Assembly (NCBI GenBank): GCA_023408815.1
Contig: JAEYJO010000047.1
Location: forward strand, 124,001 to 188,000
Direction of reading: 5' to 3'
DNA: 64,000 bases
Source: Bacillota bacterium
GTDB taxonomy: Bacteria; Bacillota; Clostridia; Lachnospirales; Lachnospiraceae
The stretch's first letter is position 1. The number at the start of each line of letters is the position of its first letter. The notes under the pieces were generated by a model. The model was not told where the DNA came from. It saw nothing but the letters and a program-made list of their open reading frames with translations, and ran no database searches. This document shows, in pieces, positions 1 through 8,047 of the stretch. The translations under genes and the position numbers were made by a program.

Positions 1-1296
1 CTCTCCCGCTCTGGCCGCTTCTATGGAAGCGTTGAGGGCAAGGAGGTTGGTCTGCTCGGATATTTGGATAATCGCTTCCGTTACCGAATGTATATTGTTA
101 GCACTTTCCATTACTTTATTAATGACTTCATCAATTTCACGAATCGCGCCATTCGTCTTGCTCATGGAAGACGAAAGCATCTCGACGGCAGTCAGTCCGC
201 TCTCCCGCAGTTCTTCTGTATTCTGTGTGGTGCGGTTCATTTCTTCTGTCGATTCCGACACCGATTCTATGTTATTTGCCAGCGCGTCCACCTTGTTCAC
301 CGTGTCCGCGACGCTGGAAGCCTCATCAGATACGGCACTTGCGACTTCCTGAATGGTAACAGCCACTTCGTTGATCGCCTTGGAGGTTTCATCCGTTATG
401 CCGGCAAGAGAATCCGAGAATCGAAGAACTGTACTTGAAGATTCTTTCAGGGCTGCCACAAGATCCTGCATATTATAGAGCATGGTATTGAAGGACTGGC
501 CTAATAGCCCTGTCTCATCCCGGTTCTTAACTGCCAGCGCCGGAATACTGATATTTCCGTCCGAAACCTGCTCCAAGGATCTGCCGATTTGGCGGATAGG
601 CATGGAAATATGGCGGGCGAAAAGCAAAATAATCATCAGGCCGACGATGAGTGATACGATCAGGACTATAGTCAGCGTTTGCAAAATGGTAGTAGCACCT
701 TCGTTATAGTCCATAGCATAGGAGCCGGCCGACACGATCCATCCCCAGTCTGCTTCCTGCTTCTGGTAGGATATCTTAAGTGCCGTCGCCTCGGAGTCAG
801 GCAGGTTCCAAGTATAAGTCACATAGCCGCCACCATTAATTCCCGAGTTGATTTGCTCCTGAACAAATTTCGTGCCGTCGCCGCTCTTATCTTCCACATC
901 CCATACATTCTGCCCTTCCAGAGACGGGTGGGCAACTTCATTTCCTTGTGCATCGTACACGACAAAGTATCCGTTTTGTCCCAAGTTAACCGTAGAGTTA
1001 ATCAGGCGCTTCCCTTCCGCATCCTTTTCTCCAAGCAAGGCAACCTTGACTTGTTCTTGTGCCTCCTCGAGAGTCAGAGTTCCCCTCTCTACCTCCGCCT
1101 GTTTCGCATCTATCAGTTGAAGCGCCTGCTCCACACTGTTTTTTAATATGATCTCGCCCTTTTTATCGAGCTCCGACTTGGCTGTCATATAGCTGAAAAC
1201 TCCCGTCAACAGCAACGGTATTATCAACAAAAGGCTGCAAATAATAATCAACTTGAACTGAATAGTAAATTTAGTACCTCTTTTCTCCCTTTTCAT
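1..1296 (-). CDS. Methyl-accepting chemotaxis protein, 3' part outside window
   Basis: A membrane chemoreceptor that would signal to CheA/CheW. The visible 432 codons hold a short basic N-terminus, a first membrane segment (about residues 9-32), and an extracytoplasmic single-Cache-type sensor containing NGYFVVYD and a later WGWIVSAGSY stretch. A second membrane segment near residue 225 is followed by a HAMP linker (RHISMPIRQIG) and the start of the methyl-accepting coiled coil. The coding frame is still open at the window edge, so the C-terminal part of the signalling domain lies outside. The start is fixed by an AGGAGGG ribosome site about 8 bases upstream. It has the same layout as the receptor at 6.2-8.0 kb. 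The ligand cannot be read from sequence; small carboxylates are common for Cache domains. Confidence 0.93.
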   Translation of the reverse strand, partial: MKREKRGTKFTIQFKLIIICSLLLIIPLLLTGVFSYMTAKSELDKKGEIILKNSVEQALQLIDAKQAEVERGTLTLEEAQEQVKVALLGEKDAEGKRLINSTVNLGQNGYFVVYDAQGNEVAHPSLEGQNVWDVEDKSGDGTKFVQEQINSGINGGGYVTYTWNLPDSEATALKISYQKQEADWGWIVSAGSYAMDYNEGATTILQTLTIVLIVSLIVGLMIILLFARHISMPIRQIGRSLEQVSDGNISIPALAVKNRDETGLLGQSFNTMLYNMQDLVAALKESSSTVLRFSDSLAGITDETSKAINEVAVTIQEVASAVSDEASSVADTVNKVDALANNIESVSESTEEMNRTTQNTEELRESGLTAVEMLSSSMSKTNGAIREIDEVINKVMESANNIHSVTEAIIQISEQTNLLALNASIEAARAGE

Positions 1297-1373
1297 TCGT
1301 GCTTCCCTCCTGGAAAATAGATGAACGCGGTCCCCAAAAAATGAATTCTGCCGCGAATATAATAGTAGTATAC

Positions 1374-1402
1374 ATCGTACTTCTTTTTGGAGTGGGAGTC
1401 AA
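1374..1402 (-). promoter_or_regulatory. Probable sigma-A promoter of the first chemoreceptor
   Basis: On the minus strand, TTGACT (1402-1397) and TACGAT (1379-1374) are separated by 17 bases, about 80 bases upstream of the receptor start. The -10 is not perfect, so this is a good candidate rather than a certain promoter. Confidence 0.45.
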
Positions 1403-1409
1403 TAATTAT

Positions 1410-1844
1410 CTATTCCTGCATCATGCTGTCCAAGTATCCTCTGTCCCATAATAATATTTTTAACTTTTTTGCCGCCTCTACGGCAGGCGCTGTAAAATAT
1501 TGGTTAGTAAGTACTGCGCCTACCATGCGGTCGTAGTAGTCTCTGCCCGCATATGCTTCTTGTATTGCCTTCACTCCTACCGGGGTATCATAGCGTTTAC
1601 ATTGGATGGCATAAGTAACTCCGTCCTTCTCAGCTAATATATCAATGCCATAATCGCCGCTGCCTTTCGTTACCTCCACCTCAACGAAGCCTCTTTCCTT
1701 CAATAGCTCCGCACAAAACTGCTCAAAATCCCGTCCCTCCATCTCATCAATCGGGGAAGGTCCTCCCGCCTTGCGCTTCATAATGCATATTAATGTAATA
1801 ACTGCCATCAAAGATATGGCGGCAATCGCACTTATTAGTACCAT
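1410..1844 (-). CDS. Membrane-anchored Mrr/restriction-endonuclease-like domain protein
   Basis: A small protein of 144 residues. One N-terminal membrane segment (about residues 2-21) is followed by a basic stop-transfer stretch and a PD-(D/E)xK nuclease-like domain of the Mrr_cat family. The domain shows GSGDYGIDIL (catalytic Asp region) and IQCKRYD (the Gln-x-Lys catalytic pair), then the typical AYAGRDYY and VLTNQYFTAPA segments. Family members are stand-alone nucleases of unclear role; some relatives cut modified DNA. The membrane anchor suggests action at the inner face of the membrane. No methylase or specificity subunit lies nearby, so this is not a classical restriction system. The domain assignment is firm; the function is not. 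Confidence 0.8.
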   Translation of the reverse strand: MVLISAIAAISLMAVITLICIMKRKAGGPSPIDEMEGRDFEQFCAELLKERGFVEVEVTKGSGDYGIDILAEKDGVTYAIQCKRYDTPVGVKAIQEAYAGRDYYDRMVGAVLTNQYFTAPAVEAAKKLKILLWDRGYLDSMMQE

Positions 1845-1943
1845 TGTACAGTCTCCTTAACATTCTCAAAAAAAATCATAAGTATATATGTACTTTCTGC
1901 CTATGTTTTTACATAAAATTTATCATTAATTTTTATTTTACGG

Positions 1944-1972
1944 TTGCAGATAGTACTTTAGTAGTATATTAT
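1944..1972 (+). promoter_or_regulatory. Probable sigma-A promoter of the hemerythrin-like gene
   Basis: TTGCAG (1944-1949) and TATTAT (1967-1972) are separated by 17 bases, 66 bases upstream of the start codon. The gene then has a strong GGAGG ribosome site at 2028-2032. Confidence 0.55.
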
Positions 1973-2037
1973 AGTAATGTTCGTTTTGCACGTCATGGTT
2001 AAAACTCTTAATCATTTTCATCTTACCGGAGGTAAAT

Positions 2038-2463
2038 ATGTTCGATTTTAAATTTGATTGGTGCAAGGAAATGGAATGTGGCGTTGCGATTATCGATGCA
2101 CAGCACCGCGAGCTATTTCGTATTGGCAGAGCTATGGAACAACTTATCATGAACGACTGCCGGAACGTTTCCAACCAACAGCTTCTGGATATTGTTTGTG
2201 ATTTGCGGGATTATGCCTCTTATCAGTTCTATACCGAAGAAAGTCTCATGGATAAGTACAAATATCCTTATTCTTCCAAAAACAAACAATCTCTCAACGA
2301 CTTCAAAAACAATATTTTATCCATAGATATGAATGAACTGAGCAAGCGCCCGAAAAAAACTCTTACTCAGTTGAAGGAGGATTTGCAGTCGTTCCTATTT
2401 AATCACATTTTGGTGGAAGCTCTGGATTTATGTAAATTTCTGAATTCACGCGGTGTATATTAA
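2038..2463 (+). CDS. Degenerate bacteriohemerythrin-family protein
   Basis: A 141-residue single-domain protein of the bacteriohemerythrin type, a four-helix bundle that normally binds a di-iron centre for oxygen carriage or sensing. The family frame is clear: IDAQHRELF near residue 20, an EESLM helix near 67, YPYSS near 76, and FNHI near 122. However, several usual ligands appear missing. Canonical His in the HFxxEE motif is Gln63, the two His of HxxxH are Asn82 and Leu86, and the Asp of HIxxxD is Ala128. Only His23, Glu67 and His123 remain by my hand alignment. It is monocistronic, with its own promoter and a terminator. It probably does not hold a normal di-iron site and may have another sensing or structural role. 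Confidence 0.75.
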   Translation: MFDFKFDWCKEMECGVAIIDAQHRELFRIGRAMEQLIMNDCRNVSNQQLLDIVCDLRDYASYQFYTEESLMDKYKYPYSSKNKQSLNDFKNNILSIDMNELSKRPKKTLTQLKEDLQSFLFNHILVEALDLCKFLNSRGVY

Positions 2464-2471
2464 CAAGTATT

Positions 2472-2493
2472 AAGTCCCTCAGGGACTTTTTTT
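2472..2493 (+). terminator. Intrinsic terminator after the hemerythrin-like gene
   Basis: A perfect 7-base stem (AAGTCCC / GGGACTT) with a 3-base loop is followed by a T-run. It ends just before the stop codon of the convergent ATPase gene. Confidence 0.85.
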
Positions 2494-2497
2494 ATCG

Positions 2498-4297
2498 CTA
2501 TTTTTCTATTTTCAGACTTCTATATCGGTTAAAGCAGGCAAATACCTCCTGCCTCCTTGGAAGTGCCAGCCCTGATGGCAGGTATCCTCCCTGCACTACG
2601 GCTGCAAGGCCCTTTTCCTCCACTAGTGTCATCAGCTTATTCACGATATCCCTAAGGTTCTCTTTTCCATCGAACATGTTCTGCTCCGCGTAGGCAAGCA
2701 AATAGCCTAGCGCCAAGGCCTGCTCTGAATCGGCAAGCTGCTCTACATAATGGAGATGAATCGTTTCTTTATTGAGAACAACTCCTTCTTTTCCCATTCC
2801 TTTTATTTTTATGCGCTCCGACTCTCTCACACTGCCTTCATCGCTTTCCCCATATCTATTCTTTCCTCCGCGGCCGTATTTCTCTGCATAGCGGTTGCTC
2901 CCTCTGTGCTCCTTCACAGTTTTGGCGGCGCGGATAGGAATCCTCTCAAAATCCGGCATGAAGGGGGTATCCTTTGGAAAGGATACGGGAGGAAAAGCCT
3001 TCGCCTCTTCCTTTGCGAAGCCCGTGATTTCCTCCGGCCTATAATGATCCATCTGAATAATGCAGTCCGCGATATTGAAATAGGAGCCTGAACTTCCCGA
3101 CACGATGACACAGGATATACCATTTTCTTCATACAGGAACCTTGCCCTCTCTATAAAAGGGGTAATGGGCTCCTTATCCCTGTGAACGACACGCTGCATC
3201 AGTTCATCCCTCACCATGAAGTTCGTCGCACAGGTATCCTCGTCTATCAATAAAAGTGTGGCTCCGCTTTCTATGGCTTCCACCACGTTCGCTGCCTGAG
3301 AGGTGCTTCCGCTGGCGTCTTCTGTATGGAACCGCTTGGTATCCTTACCCCCGGGAAGGTTATTTACAAATAAAGAAATGTCGTCCCCGGTCACGCTGCG
3401 TCCGTCCTCCGCGCGTATTTTTACCGCATCGGACTCCATAACGACATATTCTCTGCCATCGTCTGCGATATGGTCGTACACCCCAAGCTCCAGGGCCTTT
3501 AACAGCGTGGACTTCCCATGATAGCCTCCTCCTACGATGAGGGTTATTCCTTTTTTGATTCCCATACCGGATATTTCGCCTTTATGAGGTAGCTTCATGG
3601 TCACTTCCATAGATTTGGGGGAAACGAAAAGTACGCTGTTTTTCATGGGCCTGTCCGAAATGCCGGATTCTCTTGGGAGTACAGAACCGTTGGCAACGAA
3701 CGCCGCAAGTTCCATTTTCTCTAATTGCTCTCTGATGTAGTGCCTGTCATCCGCAAGAAAAAGAGTTTTTTTCACTTCCTCTTTATTTAACATTGGGTAA
3801 AATAATACGCCTTGTATACATCTTGGGAGAAAATCGAATAGGATTTTTACCAGCTCCGGAGCGCAAATCGTTCTACCGTTGGCAGGAAATCCGATTTCCA
3901 GACGCAAGATAATAGATCCGTTTTCGGGCAAAATAACACATGCCGTTCTCTCAAGCACCTCCTGCCCGCAGCGGGTCACCGATAAAAGGCCGCTTTTGCC
4001 GGAGCCCTTTGCTTTAAAATTATATTTATCTACTTCCTTGCCGAACAGGCGAAGCAGATAATCCTGCATGGCAATTCTGCGTTCCTTTTTCTCGAAGCAT
4101 TCCTTCGGGAAGCCTGCCGTTTTGCCCTCCACATGTATGCTCACCTTGGAAGGAGATGCAAAGGGGTCTCCCTGTACGTGATCTATGGATAACTCATATT
4201 TGCCGAAGGAATAACTCCCCCGCGTATCTTTATAGGCCGGATAGCCTTTTCTGTCTATCGCCTTAAGAATACTTTGCAGGTCTGTTGATGCTTTCAT
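2498..4297 (-). CDS. ABC-class ATPase of unknown function (COG3044 / DUF2791-like family)
   Basis: A 599-residue soluble protein of the predicted ABC-class ATPase family COG3044. It has a long N-terminal domain of about 245 residues, then a P-loop (GGGYHGKST, about 266-274), and a Walker B-like TLLLIDED near 347-354. A VIVSGSSGSYFN segment lies near 415. There are no membrane segments and no transporter partners. A hydrophilic, Arg/Gly/Glu-rich stretch lies near residue 480, and a helical C-terminal region follows. The biochemical role of the family is not established. It is a single gene, convergent with the hemerythrin-like gene and divergent from the nitroreductase-like gene. The family call is confident; no function is claimed. 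Confidence 0.8.
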   Translation of the reverse strand: MKASTDLQSILKAIDRKGYPAYKDTRGSYSFGKYELSIDHVQGDPFASPSKVSIHVEGKTAGFPKECFEKKERRIAMQDYLLRLFGKEVDKYNFKAKGSGKSGLLSVTRCGQEVLERTACVILPENGSIILRLEIGFPANGRTICAPELVKILFDFLPRCIQGVLFYPMLNKEEVKKTLFLADDRHYIREQLEKMELAAFVANGSVLPRESGISDRPMKNSVLFVSPKSMEVTMKLPHKGEISGMGIKKGITLIVGGGYHGKSTLLKALELGVYDHIADDGREYVVMESDAVKIRAEDGRSVTGDDISLFVNNLPGGKDTKRFHTEDASGSTSQAANVVEAIESGATLLLIDEDTCATNFMVRDELMQRVVHRDKEPITPFIERARFLYEENGISCVIVSGSSGSYFNIADCIIQMDHYRPEEITGFAKEEAKAFPPVSFPKDTPFMPDFERIPIRAAKTVKEHRGSNRYAEKYGRGGKNRYGESDEGSVRESERIKIKGMGKEGVVLNKETIHLHYVEQLADSEQALALGYLLAYAEQNMFDGKENLRDIVNKLMTLVEEKGLAAVVQGGYLPSGLALPRRQEVFACFNRYRSLKIEK

Positions 4298-4597
4298 TTT
4301 CTGTACCTCTTCTAATCTGTATTATTTCTTATATTATAATCTCATTTATTTTTTATCCGATTATAAACGCAGAGCTTTATTTATACACTATCATATAACC
4401 TTTTGTCCTAAATGAAAACTGTAAATTCCCAAATATGGATCCAAGTATTCATTCCTGTTTTATTTCCCATTGAACTAATCTTAATTTTTTATGATATAAT
4501 ATAAAGAAGCAATTCACAACAGATATCCATCATATAGTAATGAACACGACGACATGAAATATAATTAATTAGAAGTAAGAAAGGAAGGATTGTCATT
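4298..4597. other. AT-rich divergent intergenic region
   Basis: Three hundred bases without a gene. Each side has a TATAAT-like -10 (minus strand around 4335-4340; plus strand 4495-4500) without a well-placed -35, so promoters for both flanking genes are likely but not precisely located. No RNA gene or repeat was recognised. Confidence 0.4.
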
Positions 4598-5263
4598 ATG
4601 GACTTTATGCAGGCAATAGAAAACCGTCATTCCGTACGCGACTATACGGACAAAAAAATTGATAAAGACATTGTCTTAGAGCTTCAAAAGGAAATTGACC
4701 GCTGCAATGACGAAGGGGGGCTGCACATACAGTTGGTTACCGACGAACCGGAAGCCTTTGGCGGCATCATGGCCCACTACGGTAAATTTAACAATGTCAA
4801 AAACTATATCGCTCTCATAGGAAAAAAGAGCCCCGAACTGGAAGAAAAAATCGGATATTACGGAGAAGAACTGACCTTAAGAGCACAACAGCTCGGCTTA
4901 AATACCTGCTGGGTTGCCTTGACCTTCAGCAAAGGAAAAAGCCGCTGCGAAATAGATAAGGGAGAAAAGCTCATCTGCGTGTTGTCCCTGGGATATGGCA
5001 AGACTCAAGGGCTTCCTCACAAAAGCAAGTCTTTACTCGATTTATGCAAAGCAGAGGGAGAAATGCCCGATTGGTTTAAAAGAGGAATGGATGCCGCGCT
5101 TTTGGCTCCCACAGCGACGAACCAGCAGAAATTCCTGATTACGCTTTCAGGAAAAAGAGTATCCGCCAAATCGACCGGCGGCTTTTATTCCAAGGTCGAT
5201 CTGGGGATAGTGAAAAAGCACTTTGAAGTTGGTGCCGGAACGGAAAATTTTAGTTGGGAGTAG
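4598..5263 (+). CDS. Nitroreductase-family protein
   Basis: A 221-residue protein starting with the family signature AIENRHSVRDY, in which Arg/Ser contact the FMN phosphate. It continues with LGLNTCWVALTFSK and a C-terminal AALLAPTATNQQKF segment typical of the TM1586-like nitroreductase subgroup. These enzymes use NAD(P)H and FMN to reduce nitro compounds, quinones or flavins; the natural substrate is usually unknown. The start is chosen by GGAAGG about 12 bases upstream and by the conserved N-terminus. It is transcribed alone and converges on spmB with only nine bases between the stop codons and no clear terminator. Confidence 0.85.
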   Translation: MDFMQAIENRHSVRDYTDKKIDKDIVLELQKEIDRCNDEGGLHIQLVTDEPEAFGGIMAHYGKFNNVKNYIALIGKKSPELEEKIGYYGEELTLRAQQLGLNTCWVALTFSKGKSRCEIDKGEKLICVLSLGYGKTQGLPHKSKSLLDLCKAEGEMPDWFKRGMDAALLAPTATNQQKFLITLSGKRVSAKSTGGFYSKVDLGIVKKHFEVGAGTENFSWE

Positions 5264-5272
5264 CGCGCAAAT

Positions 5273-5761
5273 TCACTTCATCATCCCTGCCAGTATAACG
5301 CTAAGAACCACCCCCACTAAGGTACTGATAAGTGCGCCTGGCAGGGTATATTTCGTCTTTGTTACTTTCGCCGCCATATAATACACGGACATCGTGTAGA
5401 AAATGGTCTCCGTGCAGCTCATCATGATAGACGTTATCATGCCGATGTAGGAGTCCGGGCCGTAAGTCTTGAAAATATCCAGCACCAGGCCAGTGGCTGC
5501 CGACGATGAGAACATTTTGATAAAAATCAGCGGAACGAGCTCCGAGGGGAAACCGATCATGTCTGTCACTCCCTTAAAAAGCTTTCCGATGAAGCCGAGA
5601 AACCCGGAAGCTCGCAGCACTCCCACCGCCACCATCAGTCCCACCAGGGTGGGCATAATATCTATTACCGTATGGAAACCATCTTTTGCCCCCTTGATGA
5701 ATTCCTCATAGACGTTCTGCTTATTTATGATACCATAGGCGACGATATAGAATATTACCAC
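5273..5761 (-). CDS. spmB: Spore maturation protein B, 5' end apparently damaged
   Basis: A multi-spanning membrane protein of the nucleoside-recognition (Gate) superfamily. SpmB works with SpmA during spore core dehydration. The body is intact: VYEEFIKGAKDGF, PTLVGLMVAVGVLRASG and SSSAATGLVLDIF are strongly SpmB-like. The only available start in frame is a GTG at 5761 with no ribosome site. SpmB-like codons (reading AIINVLSNISNIIIP) continue upstream of it to an in-frame TAG at 5809-5807 without any ATG, GTG or TTG in the expected place. The natural start therefore seems lost or altered, possibly a small deletion changing an ATG to ATA near 5800. Its usual operon partner spmA is 32 kb away on the same strand. 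Confidence 0.75.
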   Translation of the reverse strand: MVIFYIVAYGIINKQNVYEEFIKGAKDGFHTVIDIMPTLVGLMVAVGVLRASGFLGFIGKLFKGVTDMIGFPSELVPLIFIKMFSSSAATGLVLDIFKTYGPDSYIGMITSIMMSCTETIFYTMSVYYMAAKVTKTKYTLPGALISTLVGVVLSVILAGMMK

Positions 5762-5825
5762 CGGAATTATGATATTTGAAATATTGGATAATACGTTTAT
5801 GATAGCCTATTCCCCATTTTACCAT

Positions 5826-5849
5826 GTTAACGAAGTTAACTTTGTTAAC
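5826..5849. repeat. Three GTTAAC palindromes at 9-base spacing
   Basis: GTTAAC occurs at 5826-5831, 5835-5840 and 5844-5849, separated by GAA and TTT. The whole 24 bases are an almost perfect palindrome. It lies just upstream of the damaged start of spmB and could be an operator or a scar of a recombination event. Function unknown. Confidence 0.6.
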
Positions 5850-5913
5850 TCATTCTATTCAAAAAGTGAAGTTCCTATGACTGCCAACCTCCTTCGATTC
5901 CAGCCTTTAATGG

Positions 5914-6174
5914 CTATTTCTTGCCTATCCAATCGTTGAGGAAATTGACACCCTTTGCCCTATTGATGATATCCGTAGCATTATCCTGCAAATAGGCAGT
6001 AAGCATATCGACTTCTTCTTTCGTAAACCCGGAAGATTTTTCAATTACCCCTCTCGGTACGATGCCCTCCGCATAAGCGCCTTTGCCGCGCTCGAAGCTG
6101 ACGCGCACCATCTTCTCGCCATCCTTCATCAGCAATCCTGAATATGTCATTCGGAGTTCTTCATTTCTTCCCAT
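5914..6174 (-). CDS. Small hypothetical protein, chemoreceptor operon
   Basis: An 86-residue, charged, soluble protein that I do not recognise. It begins MGRNEELRMTYSG and carries a basic middle and a helical C-terminus (SGFTKEEVDMLTAYLQDNA). It starts only 11 bases after the chemoreceptor stop codon, so it is almost surely cotranscribed with it. A GAAGAA-rich purine stretch upstream may serve as its ribosome site. No membrane segment, cysteine motif or known domain is visible. Its position hints at a role with the receptor, but this is inference only. Confidence 0.65.
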   Translation of the reverse strand: MGRNEELRMTYSGLLMKDGEKMVRVSFERGKGAYAEGIVPRGVIEKSSGFTKEEVDMLTAYLQDNATDIINRAKGVNFLNDWIGKK

Positions 6175-6185
6175 TCTTCACCCTC

Positions 6186-7973
6186 TTATTCTGTCTTGAA
6201 TTTCCTTATTTCACCGTTTACTTTCTGTACCCTGTCATTAGCCTCCTGAACCGCTTTCGTCATCTGCCCGGTCTGTATTACCACCGAGCTGACTCTTCCG
6301 GCAATATCCGTAGTTCCTTCGGCTCCTTCGCCCGATGCATTTCCTACCTCTTCGATAGCTTCCATAATACCGGTGATGGAATCCAATAAACGTGACGCTT
6401 CTTTACTGAATTCGGTTATCAGGCCGTCCACGAACTGAGCGTCCTCTTCGTATGCCTGCGCCGTTTCTTCAAAGCTGTTGTAGCTCTCTGAAACATCCGT
6501 AGATACGAAATCCAGCAATTGCTTTGCATATAGCGAAAGGGCCGAGACCGCTTCTTTGACCTGTCCGGTTATCGTCTGTATATTGGCCACTGCTTGTCTG
6601 GACTGCTCTGCCAGCACTCGGATCTGCTCAGCGACCACAGCAAATCCTTTTCCTGCTTCACCTGCCCTTGCAGCCTCTATCGACGCGTTCAGGGCGAGCA
6701 TATTCGTCTGCGAAGTAATTCCCATGATAGAATCAGTTAAAACGCTTATTTCCTCCACCACTCTTATATTCTCCAGCGCTTGTCCCAGTTCGGATTTCAT
6801 TCGATTATTTATCTTTCTCGCCGCTTCGTGGTCCTGTTTTGTATCCTCCATGGCCTTCTCCGCTCTCATGCGGATATCCGCCACTCTTTGCGCTCCATCC
6901 TCAGACTTTCCGGCGATATTTTTCGCGGAAGCTTCTATTTCCTGCGACATTGCGGAAATCTCCTGTGCGGAGGCTGCAGTCTCCTCCATACTCGCAGCCA
7001 GTTCCTGCGTGGTGGCAGACACCGTCTCCATCTCCTGATTTACCTCCAATACCTTTTCATTGATATTGGAAGTCATTTCCTTTATTACATAGATATCACC
7101 GTGGATTTCCACAATCAACCCCTTAAGGTTGTTCTTCATCCTATCCATGACCCTGGACAGCAAACCGAAATCATCTCTTCTCGCAAGAAAATTGTCCGGC
7201 AAAGTGACGGTAAAGTCTCCGTCCCCCAAAACCTCATTATAAGCCAAAGCCGTTTTCAGCGCTTTGATGATTTCCATCGCTATAATAAAGGTAAATAAAG
7301 CTACAACAACAAGAACCGCTGCAGTAACGGAAAACAATCTGGCAAGGCTTTCCGTTGCAAAAGCTTTCTGCTCCTGCTGAGTCTCATCCAGTGCTTTATT
7401 TATATCATCGATATAATTTCCCGTTCCGATCACCCAGCCGAAAGGCTCGAAGGCTTTACTGTAAGAACGTTTCGGAAACGCCTCCGTGCCTCCCTCTCTC
7501 GGAAAATAGTAATCGGTATATCCGCCCTCCGGCTCCCGCCCTACACGAATAATTTCTTTCACCATCTGGAAGCCGTTGGCATCCTTGGTTTCCATTCGAT
7601 TCGTTCCTTCCGTCTCATTGCCTAACAGTACGACATTATCGCCCTCATAGGTATCCGCCCAGAAATATCCGCTTTCTCCATAGCGTATTTCTCTAAGAAG
7701 GTCAGCGCCCAGGGTTTCTGCCTCTTCTAACGTATATTCACCGGCCTCATATTTGGCATAGACCGCTTCCAGCATAGATATGGCATTTTCTACCTGCTCT
7801 TTGATCTTGCTGTCATAATCCGTCGTCATGACTTCTTCCATCTGAACCAGTGATGCCTCGCTTATCTTACCTATGCTGGTAAGAAAGCCGAAGCATATGC
7901 CCGTCATAGCCACGACTACCATTAACCCCAATGCGAGCATTTTTGTTCTCACTTTAAAGTTCCTCAGCTTCAT
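6186..7973 (-). CDS. Methyl-accepting chemotaxis protein with single Cache sensor
   Basis: A full-length chemoreceptor of 595 residues. In order: a membrane segment (about 10-32), a single Cache domain 2 sensor containing ESGYFWADTYEGDNV and later FGWVIGTGNYIDDI, a second membrane segment (about 212-232), a HAMP-like region, and a long methyl-accepting coiled coil. The coiled coil contains the conserved hairpin tip (GITSQTNMLALNASIEAARAG reads almost exactly as the family tip). sCache_2 sensors often bind acetate, pyruvate or similar acids, but the ligand is not readable here. A good GGAGAGGG ribosome site lies before the start. The 86-residue gene follows as a second cistron. Confidence 0.95.
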   Translation of the reverse strand: MKLRNFKVRTKMLALGLMVVVAMTGICFGFLTSIGKISEASLVQMEEVMTTDYDSKIKEQVENAISMLEAVYAKYEAGEYTLEEAETLGADLLREIRYGESGYFWADTYEGDNVVLLGNETEGTNRMETKDANGFQMVKEIIRVGREPEGGYTDYYFPREGGTEAFPKRSYSKAFEPFGWVIGTGNYIDDINKALDETQQEQKAFATESLARLFSVTAAVLVVVALFTFIIAMEIIKALKTALAYNEVLGDGDFTVTLPDNFLARRDDFGLLSRVMDRMKNNLKGLIVEIHGDIYVIKEMTSNINEKVLEVNQEMETVSATTQELAASMEETAASAQEISAMSQEIEASAKNIAGKSEDGAQRVADIRMRAEKAMEDTKQDHEAARKINNRMKSELGQALENIRVVEEISVLTDSIMGITSQTNMLALNASIEAARAGEAGKGFAVVAEQIRVLAEQSRQAVANIQTITGQVKEAVSALSLYAKQLLDFVSTDVSESYNSFEETAQAYEEDAQFVDGLITEFSKEASRLLDSITGIMEAIEEVGNASGEGAEGTTDIAGRVSSVVIQTGQMTKAVQEANDRVQKVNGEIRKFKTE

Positions 7974-8007
7974 ATGTATCCCTCTCCTTTATCCCATAAG
8001 TATTTCC

Positions 8008-8025
8008 TATGACATTGCTGTCATA
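8008..8025. repeat. Palindrome upstream of the second chemoreceptor
   Basis: TATGACA and TGTCATA form a perfect 7-base inverted repeat around TTGC. It lies between the aldehyde dehydrogenase stop codon and the receptor start, about 35 bases upstream of the latter. It could be an operator or a small hairpin; there is no T-run. Confidence 0.45.
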
Positions 8026-8047
8026 ATTCCTTCATCGTATGAAACCC

